Part shown: positions 32,223 through 40,846 of the stretch, in pieces
Numbering within the stretch: position 1 is the stretch's first letter
How the letters are laid out: each line of letters opens with the position of its first letter
Assembly: GCA_017416245.1 (NCBI GenBank)
Contig: JAFQCX010000018.1
Location: forward strand, 1-64,000
From: Oscillospiraceae bacterium
GTDB lineage: Bacteria; Bacillota; Clostridia; Oscillospirales; Oscillospiraceae
Length of the DNA: 64,000 bases
Direction of reading: 5' to 3'
Notes under the pieces: model-generated
What the model saw: the letters and a program-made list of their open reading frames with translations, nothing else
Database searches by the model: none
Told to the model about the DNA's origin: nothing
Program-made: the position numbers and the translations under genes

Positions 32223-34868
32223 TTAAAAGACTTCCAGCTCGTAAATTTCTATTGTATCGCCTTTTTCGCCGCCGGCAAATTCCAGAAGCAAACCGTCGGG
32301 ACAAACGGTATCCTTGAGAATATAGGTTGTGGACAGTTCCTCTTCCTTCATTTCCGCAATTGCAGGAACTGCATATTCCCCGCCGTTTTTCAGCTGCAAG
32401 GTTACACGGCCTGCCATATTCCAGCCGCTGACCACCACCTTGTTAAAGCTGACCTTCACCTTGGAAAGATCCAGCTCTATAAATCCGCCATTGGAGCCCA
32501 CAGAGCCTGCCAGATTATCCCGAACACCATCCAGCAGTCTGTGTCTGGCAGCAACGCCTGTCACATCGATGCTGTGACGGATAGGAACCAGCTTGCTGCA
32601 GCCGGCGACTCGCTTGGCTTCCAGCTTGTTGATCAGCGCGTCGGTTTCCTCGTAGGAGGGCAGACCTGCATCCTTCTTTGCGCTGGTGCCGATCAAGGTT
32701 TCATAGGGTCTGAGGGTGAAGGTGTTGCCCTCCAGCATGCCTGCGTGGCGGAAGTTGTACCACTGACCCTTCAGGCCGTCTACGGTGACGGTCTGCTCGG
32801 TCTCTTGGAAATTCACCAGCACGAACATCTGCTCGTCGCCCTTGTCATAGAGGACACACTCTGCTTCCTCTGTTCTGAGCAGCTGTGTGCGCTTGCCGTG
32901 CAGCACCAGCTGCTCCAGAGCTTCAAAGCTGGAGAACAGGTAGCGGACACCCTCCTCCGCAACAGGACGGTCTGCCATATCGCCGGTAGCATAGGGCCGC
33001 AAGGTCTTGCCGCCATGGATCATACAGGCCCAGGTGCTGCTGATGAACTCATCCAAGGTCAGATAATCTGCAAACTTACTCTTGCCCTCATAGCTGTACA
33101 CCTGAGGGATCACACCTATGCACTTGTCAGGTCTGTTCATCGCGGCAATATCGTCCACGTAATTGCCCAGGCTCTTCAGAGGTCTGCCGTGTATACGTCT
33201 GCCGTCTTCCAGATTCTGGGGATTGATGTAGGGGTGGGTCTCAAACCAGTCAGCACACTCCACATAAACATTTGCTGCCCGGCTGGCAATTTTAATCACG
33301 TGATAGGGATCCCGCTCTGCAATATATTCGTACACATTTCTCAGATAAACAGGAGAAACACTTGAGCACTCCGGCTCATCGGACAAATAGTAGTAAGCAA
33401 AGTCCTTGTCCTTATGGGCCTCGATTATCGCATCATAGTAACGGAGCAGTTCGTCGCAGGGCATACCATCTGCGAAAACCTCCAGGATCGGCAGCTTCAA
33501 GACCCGCTTCAGAACGGGTCTGGGGCTTGCAAACCCAGTCGAGTGCTTGATCTCTCTGTTCTCGTGGTAGTTTTCAACCCAGTATCTGTCCATAAACACC
33601 TTGCTGCAGCGGAAACCGGGAGAATACAAGGTTCTGGCAAGCCGCGGCTCGCCGTTGACGATCAGGTTGCCGCCGGAGATCCAGGTCATCATACGGCCGG
33701 TAGGAGCCAAACGGCGGATTTTCTGCTTTTTCACTTCACTGCCTGCCGTGGCAGTCAGCCAGGCCTCGCCAACCTCGAAGTTTGGCGTCTCGAAGCAGAA
33801 GCTGCCGTCTGCATTGGGGGTAATCTCCACAGTCTCAATGCCGGGGCCCTCCAGCTTCAAGGTAACGGACTCTTTCGCGATAACAGTACCTGCAATTTTG
33901 GTATAGTCCTGACCGGGATAGAAGTTGCAGCGATATTCAGGCGCCGTAAATTGCAGCTTAATGGGCTCATACTCTACAGTCACAGGGTAGAAACGCTTAA
34001 ACTCTTTACCGTCGCGCTGGCGGGTCAAGGCTAAAGAAAGCTTATCCCGACCCAGCTTGGGGAAGCAGCAGGCCGTGGTAAAGACATTCACACCTTTCTC
34101 CAGAGGCAGCTTTGCTGTTGCGCCGTAGTTGGAGGTAAAGGTGAAGATCTCATCCACAGGGTTCATGGTCTTCACTTCCATAATGCCGCAATAGCCCTGC
34201 TCAGTCTTCTCTGTAATTTCCACCGCAGCGGATACGATCCGCAGATCATCCTCCTCCGGGCGCTTATGGAAGCCGCACACCTCCAGGAATTTATCAAACT
34301 CCACAAACTTACTGTTCAAAGCGCAGACAGAGCTGTTCTCACACCGGGGGACACCTGCCTTCGTGCGGCCGCGAATGACATTCATCAGCCAGGTATCACT
34401 CATACTGGCATTATCGTTCATATAGAAGGCGATCAAGGGGAGCTTCATCTCCACAGACCAGTAATCCTCACCTGCATAGGTCTTGACCTCCCAATCGGGG
34501 GCATAGGGGTCCGGCTTGATCTGGCCACCCTCCGCATAATACATAGAGAAGGTTCTTCCGCCAAACTGGGCAATGAACTGGTAGTAGTCATAGGTGCTGC
34601 CGGAGGGAGAAACAAACAGCTCGATGCGGTCGCCATCCCACACTCTTCTTTCCCGATTGGCCACCAACACATTGGCCACATCCTCTTCCATGCACTTAAA
34701 GCCGAAGTAGACGCAATCTGTGTCCTGCAAGACCTTAACATAGGTCTCCATCTGCGCAGGCTCACCGCCCTGGGATACCATTTTCCGGAAGCCGGTGAAT
34801 TCCTTGGCTTTTTCCCAGGCAGCCTCATCCAGCTTCCCGTCAATGCTGATGTTGTACAATTTTTCCAC
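32223..34868 (-). CDS. CBM9-like multidomain glycosidase-like protein, array copy 2 (type B)
   Basis: An 881-aa paralog with the same domain order as copy 1: CBM9-like (DGKLDEAAWEK, VYFGFKCMEED, LFVSPSGSTYDYY), two beta-sandwiches, barrel with YYYLSDEPEC near residue 500, then C-terminal beta domains. Type-B marks shared with copy 6 are FTGFRKMVSQGGE and KVLQDTDCVYFGF, and Ser rather than Ala before DEPEC. The start is GTG 34868 after AAAGGAG. Only 118 bp separate it from the end of copy 3, with no terminator or clear promoter, so copies 3 and 2 probably share a transcript. Confidence 0.75.
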   Translation of the reverse strand: MEKLYNISIDGKLDEAAWEKAKEFTGFRKMVSQGGEPAQMETYVKVLQDTDCVYFGFKCMEEDVANVLVANRERRVWDGDRIELFVSPSGSTYDYYQFIAQFGGRTFSMYYAEGGQIKPDPYAPDWEVKTYAGEDYWSVEMKLPLIAFYMNDNASMSDTWLMNVIRGRTKAGVPRCENSSVCALNSKFVEFDKFLEVCGFHKRPEEDDLRIVSAAVEITEKTEQGYCGIMEVKTMNPVDEIFTFTSNYGATAKLPLEKGVNVFTTACCFPKLGRDKLSLALTRQRDGKEFKRFYPVTVEYEPIKLQFTAPEYRCNFYPGQDYTKIAGTVIAKESVTLKLEGPGIETVEITPNADGSFCFETPNFEVGEAWLTATAGSEVKKQKIRRLAPTGRMMTWISGGNLIVNGEPRLARTLYSPGFRCSKVFMDRYWVENYHENREIKHSTGFASPRPVLKRVLKLPILEVFADGMPCDELLRYYDAIIEAHKDKDFAYYYLSDEPECSSVSPVYLRNVYEYIAERDPYHVIKIASRAANVYVECADWFETHPYINPQNLEDGRRIHGRPLKSLGNYVDDIAAMNRPDKCIGVIPQVYSYEGKSKFADYLTLDEFISSTWACMIHGGKTLRPYATGDMADRPVAEEGVRYLFSSFEALEQLVLHGKRTQLLRTEEAECVLYDKGDEQMFVLVNFQETEQTVTVDGLKGQWYNFRHAGMLEGNTFTLRPYETLIGTSAKKDAGLPSYEETDALINKLEAKRVAGCSKLVPIRHSIDVTGVAARHRLLDGVRDNLAGSVGSNGGFIELDLSKVKVSFNKVVVSGWNMAGRVTLQLKNGGEYAVPAIAEMKEEELSTTYILKDTVCPDGLLLEFAGGEKGDTIEIYELEVF

Positions 34869-34986
34869 GATTACTCCTTTCTGCAGGACTTCAACTCCGC
34901 AAGTCCTGCTCTGCCGCGGTATGTTTCTTAAATTTTCTCTTTGCTTTTACAAAGACTGATGTGTTCTGTCTTTTTCTTTTATGAAA
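34869..34986 (-). promoter_or_regulatory. Reduced leader of array copy 2
   Basis: The ribosome-site-proximal hairpin (GCAGGACTT with AAGTCCTGC, 34883-34909) and the CCGCGGCAG strand (34919-34911) are present. The partner strand of the outer stem and the promoter are missing. A small CTTTG/CAAAG hairpin remains upstream. Confidence 0.55.
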
Positions 34987-37665
34987 TCAGAACACCTCGA
35001 GCTCGTAGATCTCCATCTGTCCTTCTGCTGTAAATTCTACACGCATTGCATCGGGGCTGATTGTTTCCTTCAGATAGAAGGCAATGGAATGATCCATCTG
35101 TTCCGTATGATCAATGGCAGCAGCTTCCAGCTGGCCGTTGTTTCTGAACTTCACAACGATGTTCTTGTCGCTTACTTCCCAGCCGCTGACAACCACCTTG
35201 TTAAAGGAAATATCCACCTTAGCAAAGCCCAGCTCCAAGAAACGCTCGTTTTCACGCTCCTGCATTTCTGAGAAAAACGCTCTCTGGGTGCTGAGCGCCA
35301 GGTTCTCACGAACACCGTCAAACAGCTTCATCCGATCCAGCGACAAACCGCTGGAGGTATACTCAAGGCTTCGCCAAACAGGCACCAGTTTGCTGCAGCC
35401 AGCCTTGCGCTCTGCTTCCTTCTCATCCACATAGGCAGTTACTTCCTGATAGGTGGGAAGACCTGCGTCCTTTACCGTGCTGGTACCGATGACCACCTCC
35501 AAAGGCTTCAGCTGGAAAGTATTATCGGTGATCATTCCGCCGTGACGGAAGTTGTACCAGCTGCCGCTGATGTCGCTTAACGTTACAGTCTGAGGAGTCA
35601 AATTGAAGTTCACCAGCACAAATGCCTTTTCGCCATTGTGCTCATACAGCACAGCCTCGGCATCATTCGTTCTCAGCAGCACTTCCCGCTTGCCGAATAG
35701 AAGGAAGTCCTCCAATGCTTCCAGGCTGGCGAACAAATAACGATAACCCTCGGTAATTTGAGGACGATCGTACAAATCGCCAAATGCGTAAGGACGAATG
35801 GACTTACCGCCGTGGATCATACCCGCCCAGCCGGAAGCAATGATCTCATCCACAGTCAGGTAATCTGCCGTGTTGACAATATTGCCGTAGCTGTAAGCCT
35901 GGGGCAGATAGCCAACAATCTTGTCGGATCTGTTCAGGTCGCCGATCACATCCAGGTAACTGCCCAGCGTACTGATGGGACGACCGTGCACGTGGCGACC
36001 GTCTTCCATTGTTTCAGGCAGCAGATAGGGATGTCCCTCAAACCAGTCTGCGCACTCAACGTATGCTTTGGCACTACGGCTGACGATGTTGATCACGTGA
36101 TAGGGATCACGCTCTGCGATGTAATCGTAAACATGCTTCAGGTAAATGGGAGAGTCGCCGGTACACTCCGGCTCGTCTGCCAGGTAGTAGAACACGAAAT
36201 CCCGATCCTTGTTCTTCTCGATCAACTGATCGTAGTAGGCAAGCATTTCATCGCAAGGCATAACATCCTGATAGAGCTCGGGAAGCGGTCTTTTCAAAAC
36301 ACGCAATCTCACAGCGTCGGGATATGCAAAGCCATCCTGCTGGCAAACAAATCTGGTTTCGTGGAAGTTCTCCTCTGCATACCGGTTGATGCAGTAATTA
36401 CCGCCACGGAAGTTGGGAGAGAACATATTTCTTACCAGTACGGGCTTGCCGTCAACGATCAGATTGCCGCCGGATATCCAGGCCATGGTATGGCCGGTGG
36501 GCGCCAGGCGGCGAATCTTCTGCTTTTTCTCGTCATCCTCGGTAGTAGCGGTCAGCCAGGCTTCACCCTCCTGGAAGTTGGGGGTTTCAAAACAGAAGCT
36601 TCCGTCTGCATTGGGGATGATCACCTGGGTTTCAATGCCGGGACCCTCCAGCTTCAAGGTAACAGGCTTTTCGGAAGTCGCCACACCTGTAACCTTGGAG
36701 TAGTCCTGACCGGGATAGAAATTGCAACGGAATTCGGGAAGGGTAAACTTCAACTTGATGGGCTCATAGAGGATCGTTACGGGATAGTAACGCTTAAAGC
36801 ACTTGCCGTCGCTTTCCCGTACCAGCTCCAAGGAAACCTTATCGCGACCCAGCTTTTCAAAGAAGCAAGGTACAACAAATTCGTTCTTGCCGGCTTTCAG
36901 CGTAACTGTCTTTCCCTCTGCGTGATCGCAGGCAAACCGGAACGTGCCCTCCACAGGACATTGTACCGTTACGGTCATATCGCCATAGTAGCCCTTTTCG
37001 TCCTTGCTCTTCATATCGGTCTCGGCAGAAACGATTCGCATATCGTCCTCGGCAGGACGCAAGGGCATACCGTCAATCTGCATAAAGTTTTCCAGCTCCC
37101 AGAAGCTTGTTTCCAGCACACAGGCAGAAGACAGGCAGTAGCCACGAACCAGTCTGGGGTCAGTACGGCAACGGGTGGGGTTCACCAACCAGGTGGTGTT
37201 CAGATTATCGTTACCGGTCATATAGAACGCAGTCATGGGGATCTCCATCTCAATAGACCAGAAATCCTCGCCCTTGTAAACAACGCTCTTCCAATCCGGT
37301 GCGTAGGGGTCGGGCTGAATACCACCGCCTTCGGCAAAATACTCTGCCCGCTGGGGTCTGCCAAAGAAGGTAATAAAATGATAAAAATCGTATGTACCAC
37401 CAGAAGGAGATACAAACAATTCCACCCGGTCAGAGCCCCAAATAGATCTTTGGGGGTCTACCTCTGTTACCCGATCCATTTCAGGCTCTAAGCACTTGAA
37501 TCCGAAGTAAACGCAGTCCTTGGTGGTCAGAATTTTGAAGATCGTCTGCACGTCAACGATCTCGCCGCCCTCATTCTTGATTCTTCTGTAGTTTGTGTAG
37601 GTTTTGGCGCTTTCCCAAGCGGCCTCATCCAGCTTGCCGTCCAGAATGATTTTGATGTCTTCCAT
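34987..37665 (-). CDS. CBM9-like multidomain glycosidase-like protein, array copy 3 (type C)
   Basis: An 892-aa paralog. CBM9-like start ILDGKLDEAAWESAKTYTNY; sandwich domains; barrel with FYYLADEPECTG near residue 500 and ADWFEGHPYLLPE; C-terminal beta domains with a short insert (about residue 830, MQERENERF). Type-C marks shared with copy 5 are TNYRRIKNEGGE and LPETMEDGRHVHGRP. ATG 37665 follows AAAGGAG; the frame stays open a further 90 codons upstream but that part covers the leader and promoter and is not coding. It is probably transcribed together with copy 2. Confidence 0.75.
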   Translation of the reverse strand: MEDIKIILDGKLDEAAWESAKTYTNYRRIKNEGGEIVDVQTIFKILTTKDCVYFGFKCLEPEMDRVTEVDPQRSIWGSDRVELFVSPSGGTYDFYHFITFFGRPQRAEYFAEGGGIQPDPYAPDWKSVVYKGEDFWSIEMEIPMTAFYMTGNDNLNTTWLVNPTRCRTDPRLVRGYCLSSACVLETSFWELENFMQIDGMPLRPAEDDMRIVSAETDMKSKDEKGYYGDMTVTVQCPVEGTFRFACDHAEGKTVTLKAGKNEFVVPCFFEKLGRDKVSLELVRESDGKCFKRYYPVTILYEPIKLKFTLPEFRCNFYPGQDYSKVTGVATSEKPVTLKLEGPGIETQVIIPNADGSFCFETPNFQEGEAWLTATTEDDEKKQKIRRLAPTGHTMAWISGGNLIVDGKPVLVRNMFSPNFRGGNYCINRYAEENFHETRFVCQQDGFAYPDAVRLRVLKRPLPELYQDVMPCDEMLAYYDQLIEKNKDRDFVFYYLADEPECTGDSPIYLKHVYDYIAERDPYHVINIVSRSAKAYVECADWFEGHPYLLPETMEDGRHVHGRPISTLGSYLDVIGDLNRSDKIVGYLPQAYSYGNIVNTADYLTVDEIIASGWAGMIHGGKSIRPYAFGDLYDRPQITEGYRYLFASLEALEDFLLFGKREVLLRTNDAEAVLYEHNGEKAFVLVNFNLTPQTVTLSDISGSWYNFRHGGMITDNTFQLKPLEVVIGTSTVKDAGLPTYQEVTAYVDEKEAERKAGCSKLVPVWRSLEYTSSGLSLDRMKLFDGVRENLALSTQRAFFSEMQERENERFLELGFAKVDISFNKVVVSGWEVSDKNIVVKFRNNGQLEAAAIDHTEQMDHSIAFYLKETISPDAMRVEFTAEGQMEIYELEVF

Positions 37666-37796
37666 ATTTGCTCCTTTCTGCGTGTCTTTCTCCAAAAACA
37701 CGCACTGCCGCTGCGATTTTGTAGTATTTTCAAGCGTTTTCCCGCCTGATAGCAAGGGCAGACACCCAAGAACACAAGCCTTGGGTATAGGGAATA
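37666..37796 (-). promoter_or_regulatory. Structured 5' leader of array copy 3
   Basis: On the minus strand CTGCCCTTGC (37761-37752) can pair with GCAGCGGCAG (37714-37705) over ten positions with one mismatch. A GCGTGT/ACACGC hairpin (37703-37680) then precedes AGAAAGGAG. Stem sequences differ from copy 1 but pairing is kept. Confidence 0.6.
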
Positions 37797-37846
37797 TGTG
37801 TATCCTGCACACAGCCTTATTATAACAAAGCCTACCTGCATTGCAA
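37797..37846 (-). promoter_or_regulatory. Promoter and operator of array copy 3
   Basis: -35 TTGCAA (37846-37841), -10 TATAAT (37824-37819), 16-bp spacer. The operator-like near-palindrome GTGTGC-AGGA-TACACA is at 37812-37797. Confidence 0.68.
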
Positions 37847-37893
37847 GCATTTTTTGCATTTTCAACTCTACTTTTTCTTCCGGTAAAGCAGGC

Positions 37894-37923
37894 AAAAACA
37901 GGACGCGTAATGCGTCCTGTTTT
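37894..37923 (-). terminator. Terminator of array copy 4
   Basis: AACAGGACGC and GCGTCCTGTT arms, A/T-rich on both sides. Confidence 0.82.
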
Positions 37924-37938
37924 CGGTCTTTGCAAATA

Positions 37939-40593
37939 TTAAAATACTTCCAGCTCGGAGATGTCCATATTCTCATCTCCCGAGAATTCCAGGCGGATCC
38001 CATCGGGACAAACGGTATCCTTTAGTGTGTAGGTAATATCTGTTCCTGTTGCCCTGATCTCTGCAAATTTGGGAGAAACCAGCTCCTCACCGTTGCGGAG
38101 CTTCAGCGCCACATTGGCCTTCATATTCCAGCCGCTGACCACCACCTTGCTGAATGTAACCTTTACCTTGGTCAGATCCAGCTCGCAGAAACGCTCGCCC
38201 TGCCTGTCTACGCGCATACCCAGGTTGTTCCGCACGCCGTCCAGCAGCTTATACTTTGCGAACAGGCTGACACCCTTTTTGGTGCAGGTGATATCGTGGC
38301 GGAGGGCAACCAGCTTGCTGCAGCCGTCCTTACGGGCTTTCTCCAAGCCGTCAATCAAGGCGGCGGTTTCTTCATAGGTGGGCAGCCCCGCATCCTTTAC
38401 TTTGCTGGTGCCGATCATGACCTCCAGAGGCTTCAGGGTGAAGGTATCGCCTGTGAGGGTAGCGTTGTGGCGGAAGTAATGCCAGGTGCCGCTGATGCCA
38501 TCCAAAGTAACCGTCTGGGGCTGCTGGGTGAAGTTCACGATTACAAACATCTTTTCGTCGCCACTGTCGTACAGCACAGCCTCGGTTTCGCCGGTTCTCA
38601 GCAAGGTAGTCCGCTTTCCAAGCAGCAGGTTTTTCTCCAATGCCTCAAGGCCGGAGAACAGGTAGCGGACACCCTCCGTGGATGCAGGACGGTCATACAT
38701 ATCACCGAACGCATAGGGGCGTACAGATTTCGCGCCGTGGATCACGGGCGCCCAGGTGCCTGCGCAGATCTCATCCAGATTGGGATAATCCGCAAAACGG
38801 CTTACACCCTCGTAGCTGTAGACCAGCGGCACGACACCGATGCTCTTGTCGGGTCTGTTCAGCTTGTCGATGCTATCCACATAGCCGCCCAGGGTGTTAA
38901 GGGGACGGGAGTATGTCCGGCGGCCATCCTCCATCTGCTCGGGAATGATGTAGGGGTGCGTTTCAAACCAGTCTGCGCATTCCACATAGGTCTTGCAGCT
39001 GCGGCTTGCCATATTCACCACGTGATAGGGGTCCTTCTCGCAGAAGAAATCGTAGATATACTTCAAATAAATGGGAGAAATGCCTCTGCACTCGGGCTCA
39101 TCGGCAAGGTAGTAGTAGGCAAAGTCCTTGTCCTTGTGTCGCTCGATCAGCTGATCGTAATATTCAAACAGTTCCTTGCTGGGCATAGCGTCCTTCAAGG
39201 CCTCGGCCTTCGACAGCTTCAGAATACGATCCAGCACGGGGTCAGGGGCTACAAAACCGGTCTGCTGGGCAAGCTCTCTGGTTTCGTGGAAATTATCCGC
39301 TTCATACAGATCGCAGGCCACCTTGCTGCCACGGTACGGATAAGAGAACATCACTCTGGAGAGCACAGGTTCACCGTTCACAACCAGATTACCCTTGGAG
39401 ATCCAGGTCATCATTTTGCCGGTAGGGGCAAGGCGGCGGATCTTCTGCTTCTTTTCCTCGCCCTCAATGGTAGCCGTCAGCCAGGCCTCGCCGATCTCAA
39501 AGTTGGGGGTTTCAAAACGGAAGCCGCCCTCTGCATCGGGGGTGATGACAGTGGTTTCAATGCCGGGGCCCTCCAGCTTCAGGGTGACGGGCTTACTTGC
39601 AATTACCTTACCTGTGATCTCGGAATAGTCCTGACCGGGGTAGAAATTGCAGCGGTATTCCGGTTTCACAAACTGCAGCTTAATGGGCTCGTAGGTGATG
39701 GTTACAGGGTAGTGACGCTTGAAGAGCTTGCCATCCCTTTCCCGCACCAGCTCCAGAGAAACTCTGCCGCGACCCAGCTTTTCAAAGTGGCAGGGCACGG
39801 AAAACTCATTTTTACCCTGGCGCAGAGCAACGGTCTTTGCTTCGCCATAGTCGGAGGAGAAGCGGAAGGTCTCATCAACAGGATTCATAACGGTTACCAG
39901 CATGGTTCCGTCGTACCCTGCATCGCTCTTCTTCTGAATCTCAATTTCAGCAGATACGATCCGCAGATCGTCCTCAGCAGGACGCTTGGGGAAGCCGTCG
40001 ATCACCATAAATTTATCGAACTCTGTAAAGCCTCTTTCCAGCGGGCAGGGAGAGGACAGACAATAGCCACGACCGATTCTGGGGTCGGTACGGCAGCGGG
40101 TGGGATTGATCAGCCAGGTGTCGCTCATATTGTCATTGCCGGTCATATAAAAGGCGATCATGGGGATTTCCATCTCTGCAGACCAGAAATCCTCACCCTT
40201 GTAAACGGCGCTCTTCCAATCCGGCGCATAGGGGTCCGGTCTGATTTGACCGCCCTCTGCGTAGTAGTTGGCAACCTGCGGTCTGCCGAAGAAGGTGACA
40301 AACTGATAATAATCGTAGGTGCCGCCGGAGGGAGAGATAAACAATTCCACCCGGTCAGAACCCCAAATATCCACCTTGGAGTCTACCATTTCTATCCGGT
40401 CCATCTCAGGCTCAAAGCACTTGAAGCCAAAGTAAACACGGTCCTTATCGGGCAGGATCTTGAAGATCGTCTGCACGTCAACGATCTCGCCGCCCTCGTT
40501 TTTGATCCTTCTGTAGTCTGTGAAGGTCTTGGCCTGTTCCCAGGCAGCCTCATCCAGCTTGCCGTCCAGGCTGATGTTGTACAATTGTTCCAC
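37939..40593 (-). CDS. CBM9-like multidomain glycosidase-like protein, array copy 4 (type A, C-like N-terminus)
   Basis: An 884-aa paralog. From about residue 220 on it follows copy 1 (ISKGNLVVNGEPVLSR, YPYRGSKVACDLYEADNFHETRE, YYLADEPECRG, SWHYFRH-type C-terminal region). Residues 25-110, however, read like copies 3 and 5 (DYRRIKNEGGEIVDVQTIFKIL, TFFGRPQ). This mosaic suggests recombination between neighbours. The start is GTG 40593 after AAAGGAG. It has its own promoter, operator, leader and terminator. Confidence 0.75.
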   Translation of the reverse strand: MEQLYNISLDGKLDEAAWEQAKTFTDYRRIKNEGGEIVDVQTIFKILPDKDRVYFGFKCFEPEMDRIEMVDSKVDIWGSDRVELFISPSGGTYDYYQFVTFFGRPQVANYYAEGGQIRPDPYAPDWKSAVYKGEDFWSAEMEIPMIAFYMTGNDNMSDTWLINPTRCRTDPRIGRGYCLSSPCPLERGFTEFDKFMVIDGFPKRPAEDDLRIVSAEIEIQKKSDAGYDGTMLVTVMNPVDETFRFSSDYGEAKTVALRQGKNEFSVPCHFEKLGRGRVSLELVRERDGKLFKRHYPVTITYEPIKLQFVKPEYRCNFYPGQDYSEITGKVIASKPVTLKLEGPGIETTVITPDAEGGFRFETPNFEIGEAWLTATIEGEEKKQKIRRLAPTGKMMTWISKGNLVVNGEPVLSRVMFSYPYRGSKVACDLYEADNFHETRELAQQTGFVAPDPVLDRILKLSKAEALKDAMPSKELFEYYDQLIERHKDKDFAYYYLADEPECRGISPIYLKYIYDFFCEKDPYHVVNMASRSCKTYVECADWFETHPYIIPEQMEDGRRTYSRPLNTLGGYVDSIDKLNRPDKSIGVVPLVYSYEGVSRFADYPNLDEICAGTWAPVIHGAKSVRPYAFGDMYDRPASTEGVRYLFSGLEALEKNLLLGKRTTLLRTGETEAVLYDSGDEKMFVIVNFTQQPQTVTLDGISGTWHYFRHNATLTGDTFTLKPLEVMIGTSKVKDAGLPTYEETAALIDGLEKARKDGCSKLVALRHDITCTKKGVSLFAKYKLLDGVRNNLGMRVDRQGERFCELDLTKVKVTFSKVVVSGWNMKANVALKLRNGEELVSPKFAEIRATGTDITYTLKDTVCPDGIRLEFSGDENMDISELEVF

Positions 40594-40727
40594 GTTTACT
40601 CCTTTCTGCAGGGCTTTTTTAAGTCCTGCTCTGCCGCGGCTGTATGTATCGAATTTCTCCTTCGTTCTGCAAAGGAGATACCACGACAGTTACCCATTTT
40701 TTTGTATTATTTTTAGGTATCCGGGAA
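40594..40727 (-). promoter_or_regulatory. Structured 5' leader of array copy 4
   Basis: CTGTCGTGG (40689-40681) pairs with CCGCGGCAG (40639-40631). The enclosed hairpin is CTCCTT/AAGGAG (40657-40676), a perfect stem with sequence unlike copy 1. The hairpin before the ribosome site has GCAGG/CCTGC arms (40629-40608). Confidence 0.65.
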
Positions 40728-40777
40728 ATGTACGTCTGTACATATAGCCATTATAACAAACCTGCCCCCCATTGCAA
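40728..40777 (-). promoter_or_regulatory. Promoter and operator of array copy 4
   Basis: -35 TTGCAA (40777-40772), 16-bp spacer, -10 TATAAT (40755-40750). The operator ATGTAC-AGAC-GTACAT (40743-40728) is a perfect 6+4+6 palindrome. Confidence 0.72.
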
Positions 40778-40802
40778 GACTTTTTGAGAAAACGAAACAA
40801 AT

Positions 40803-40837
40803 AAAAACAGGACGTTGTCCAACGTCCTGTTTTTTTG
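40803..40837 (-). terminator. Terminator of array copy 5
   Basis: ACAGGACGTT and AACGTCCTGT arms with a GTCC loop, flanked by A-run and T-run. Confidence 0.88.
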
Positions 40838-40846
40838 CTTATGTAA

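Noticed and set aside
35000..37935. An in-frame N-terminal extension of array copy 3 (90 codons)
   Set aside because: The extension covers the promoter, operator and leader shared with other copies, and the AAAGGAG site sits at the internal ATG 37665.
38296..40716. An 806-codon open frame on the plus strand opposite array copy 4, and similar long antisense frames opposite the other copies
   Set aside because: It mirrors a clearly coding minus-strand gene, has no ribosome site or recognisable domain, and similar frames arise from the codon bias of the real genes.
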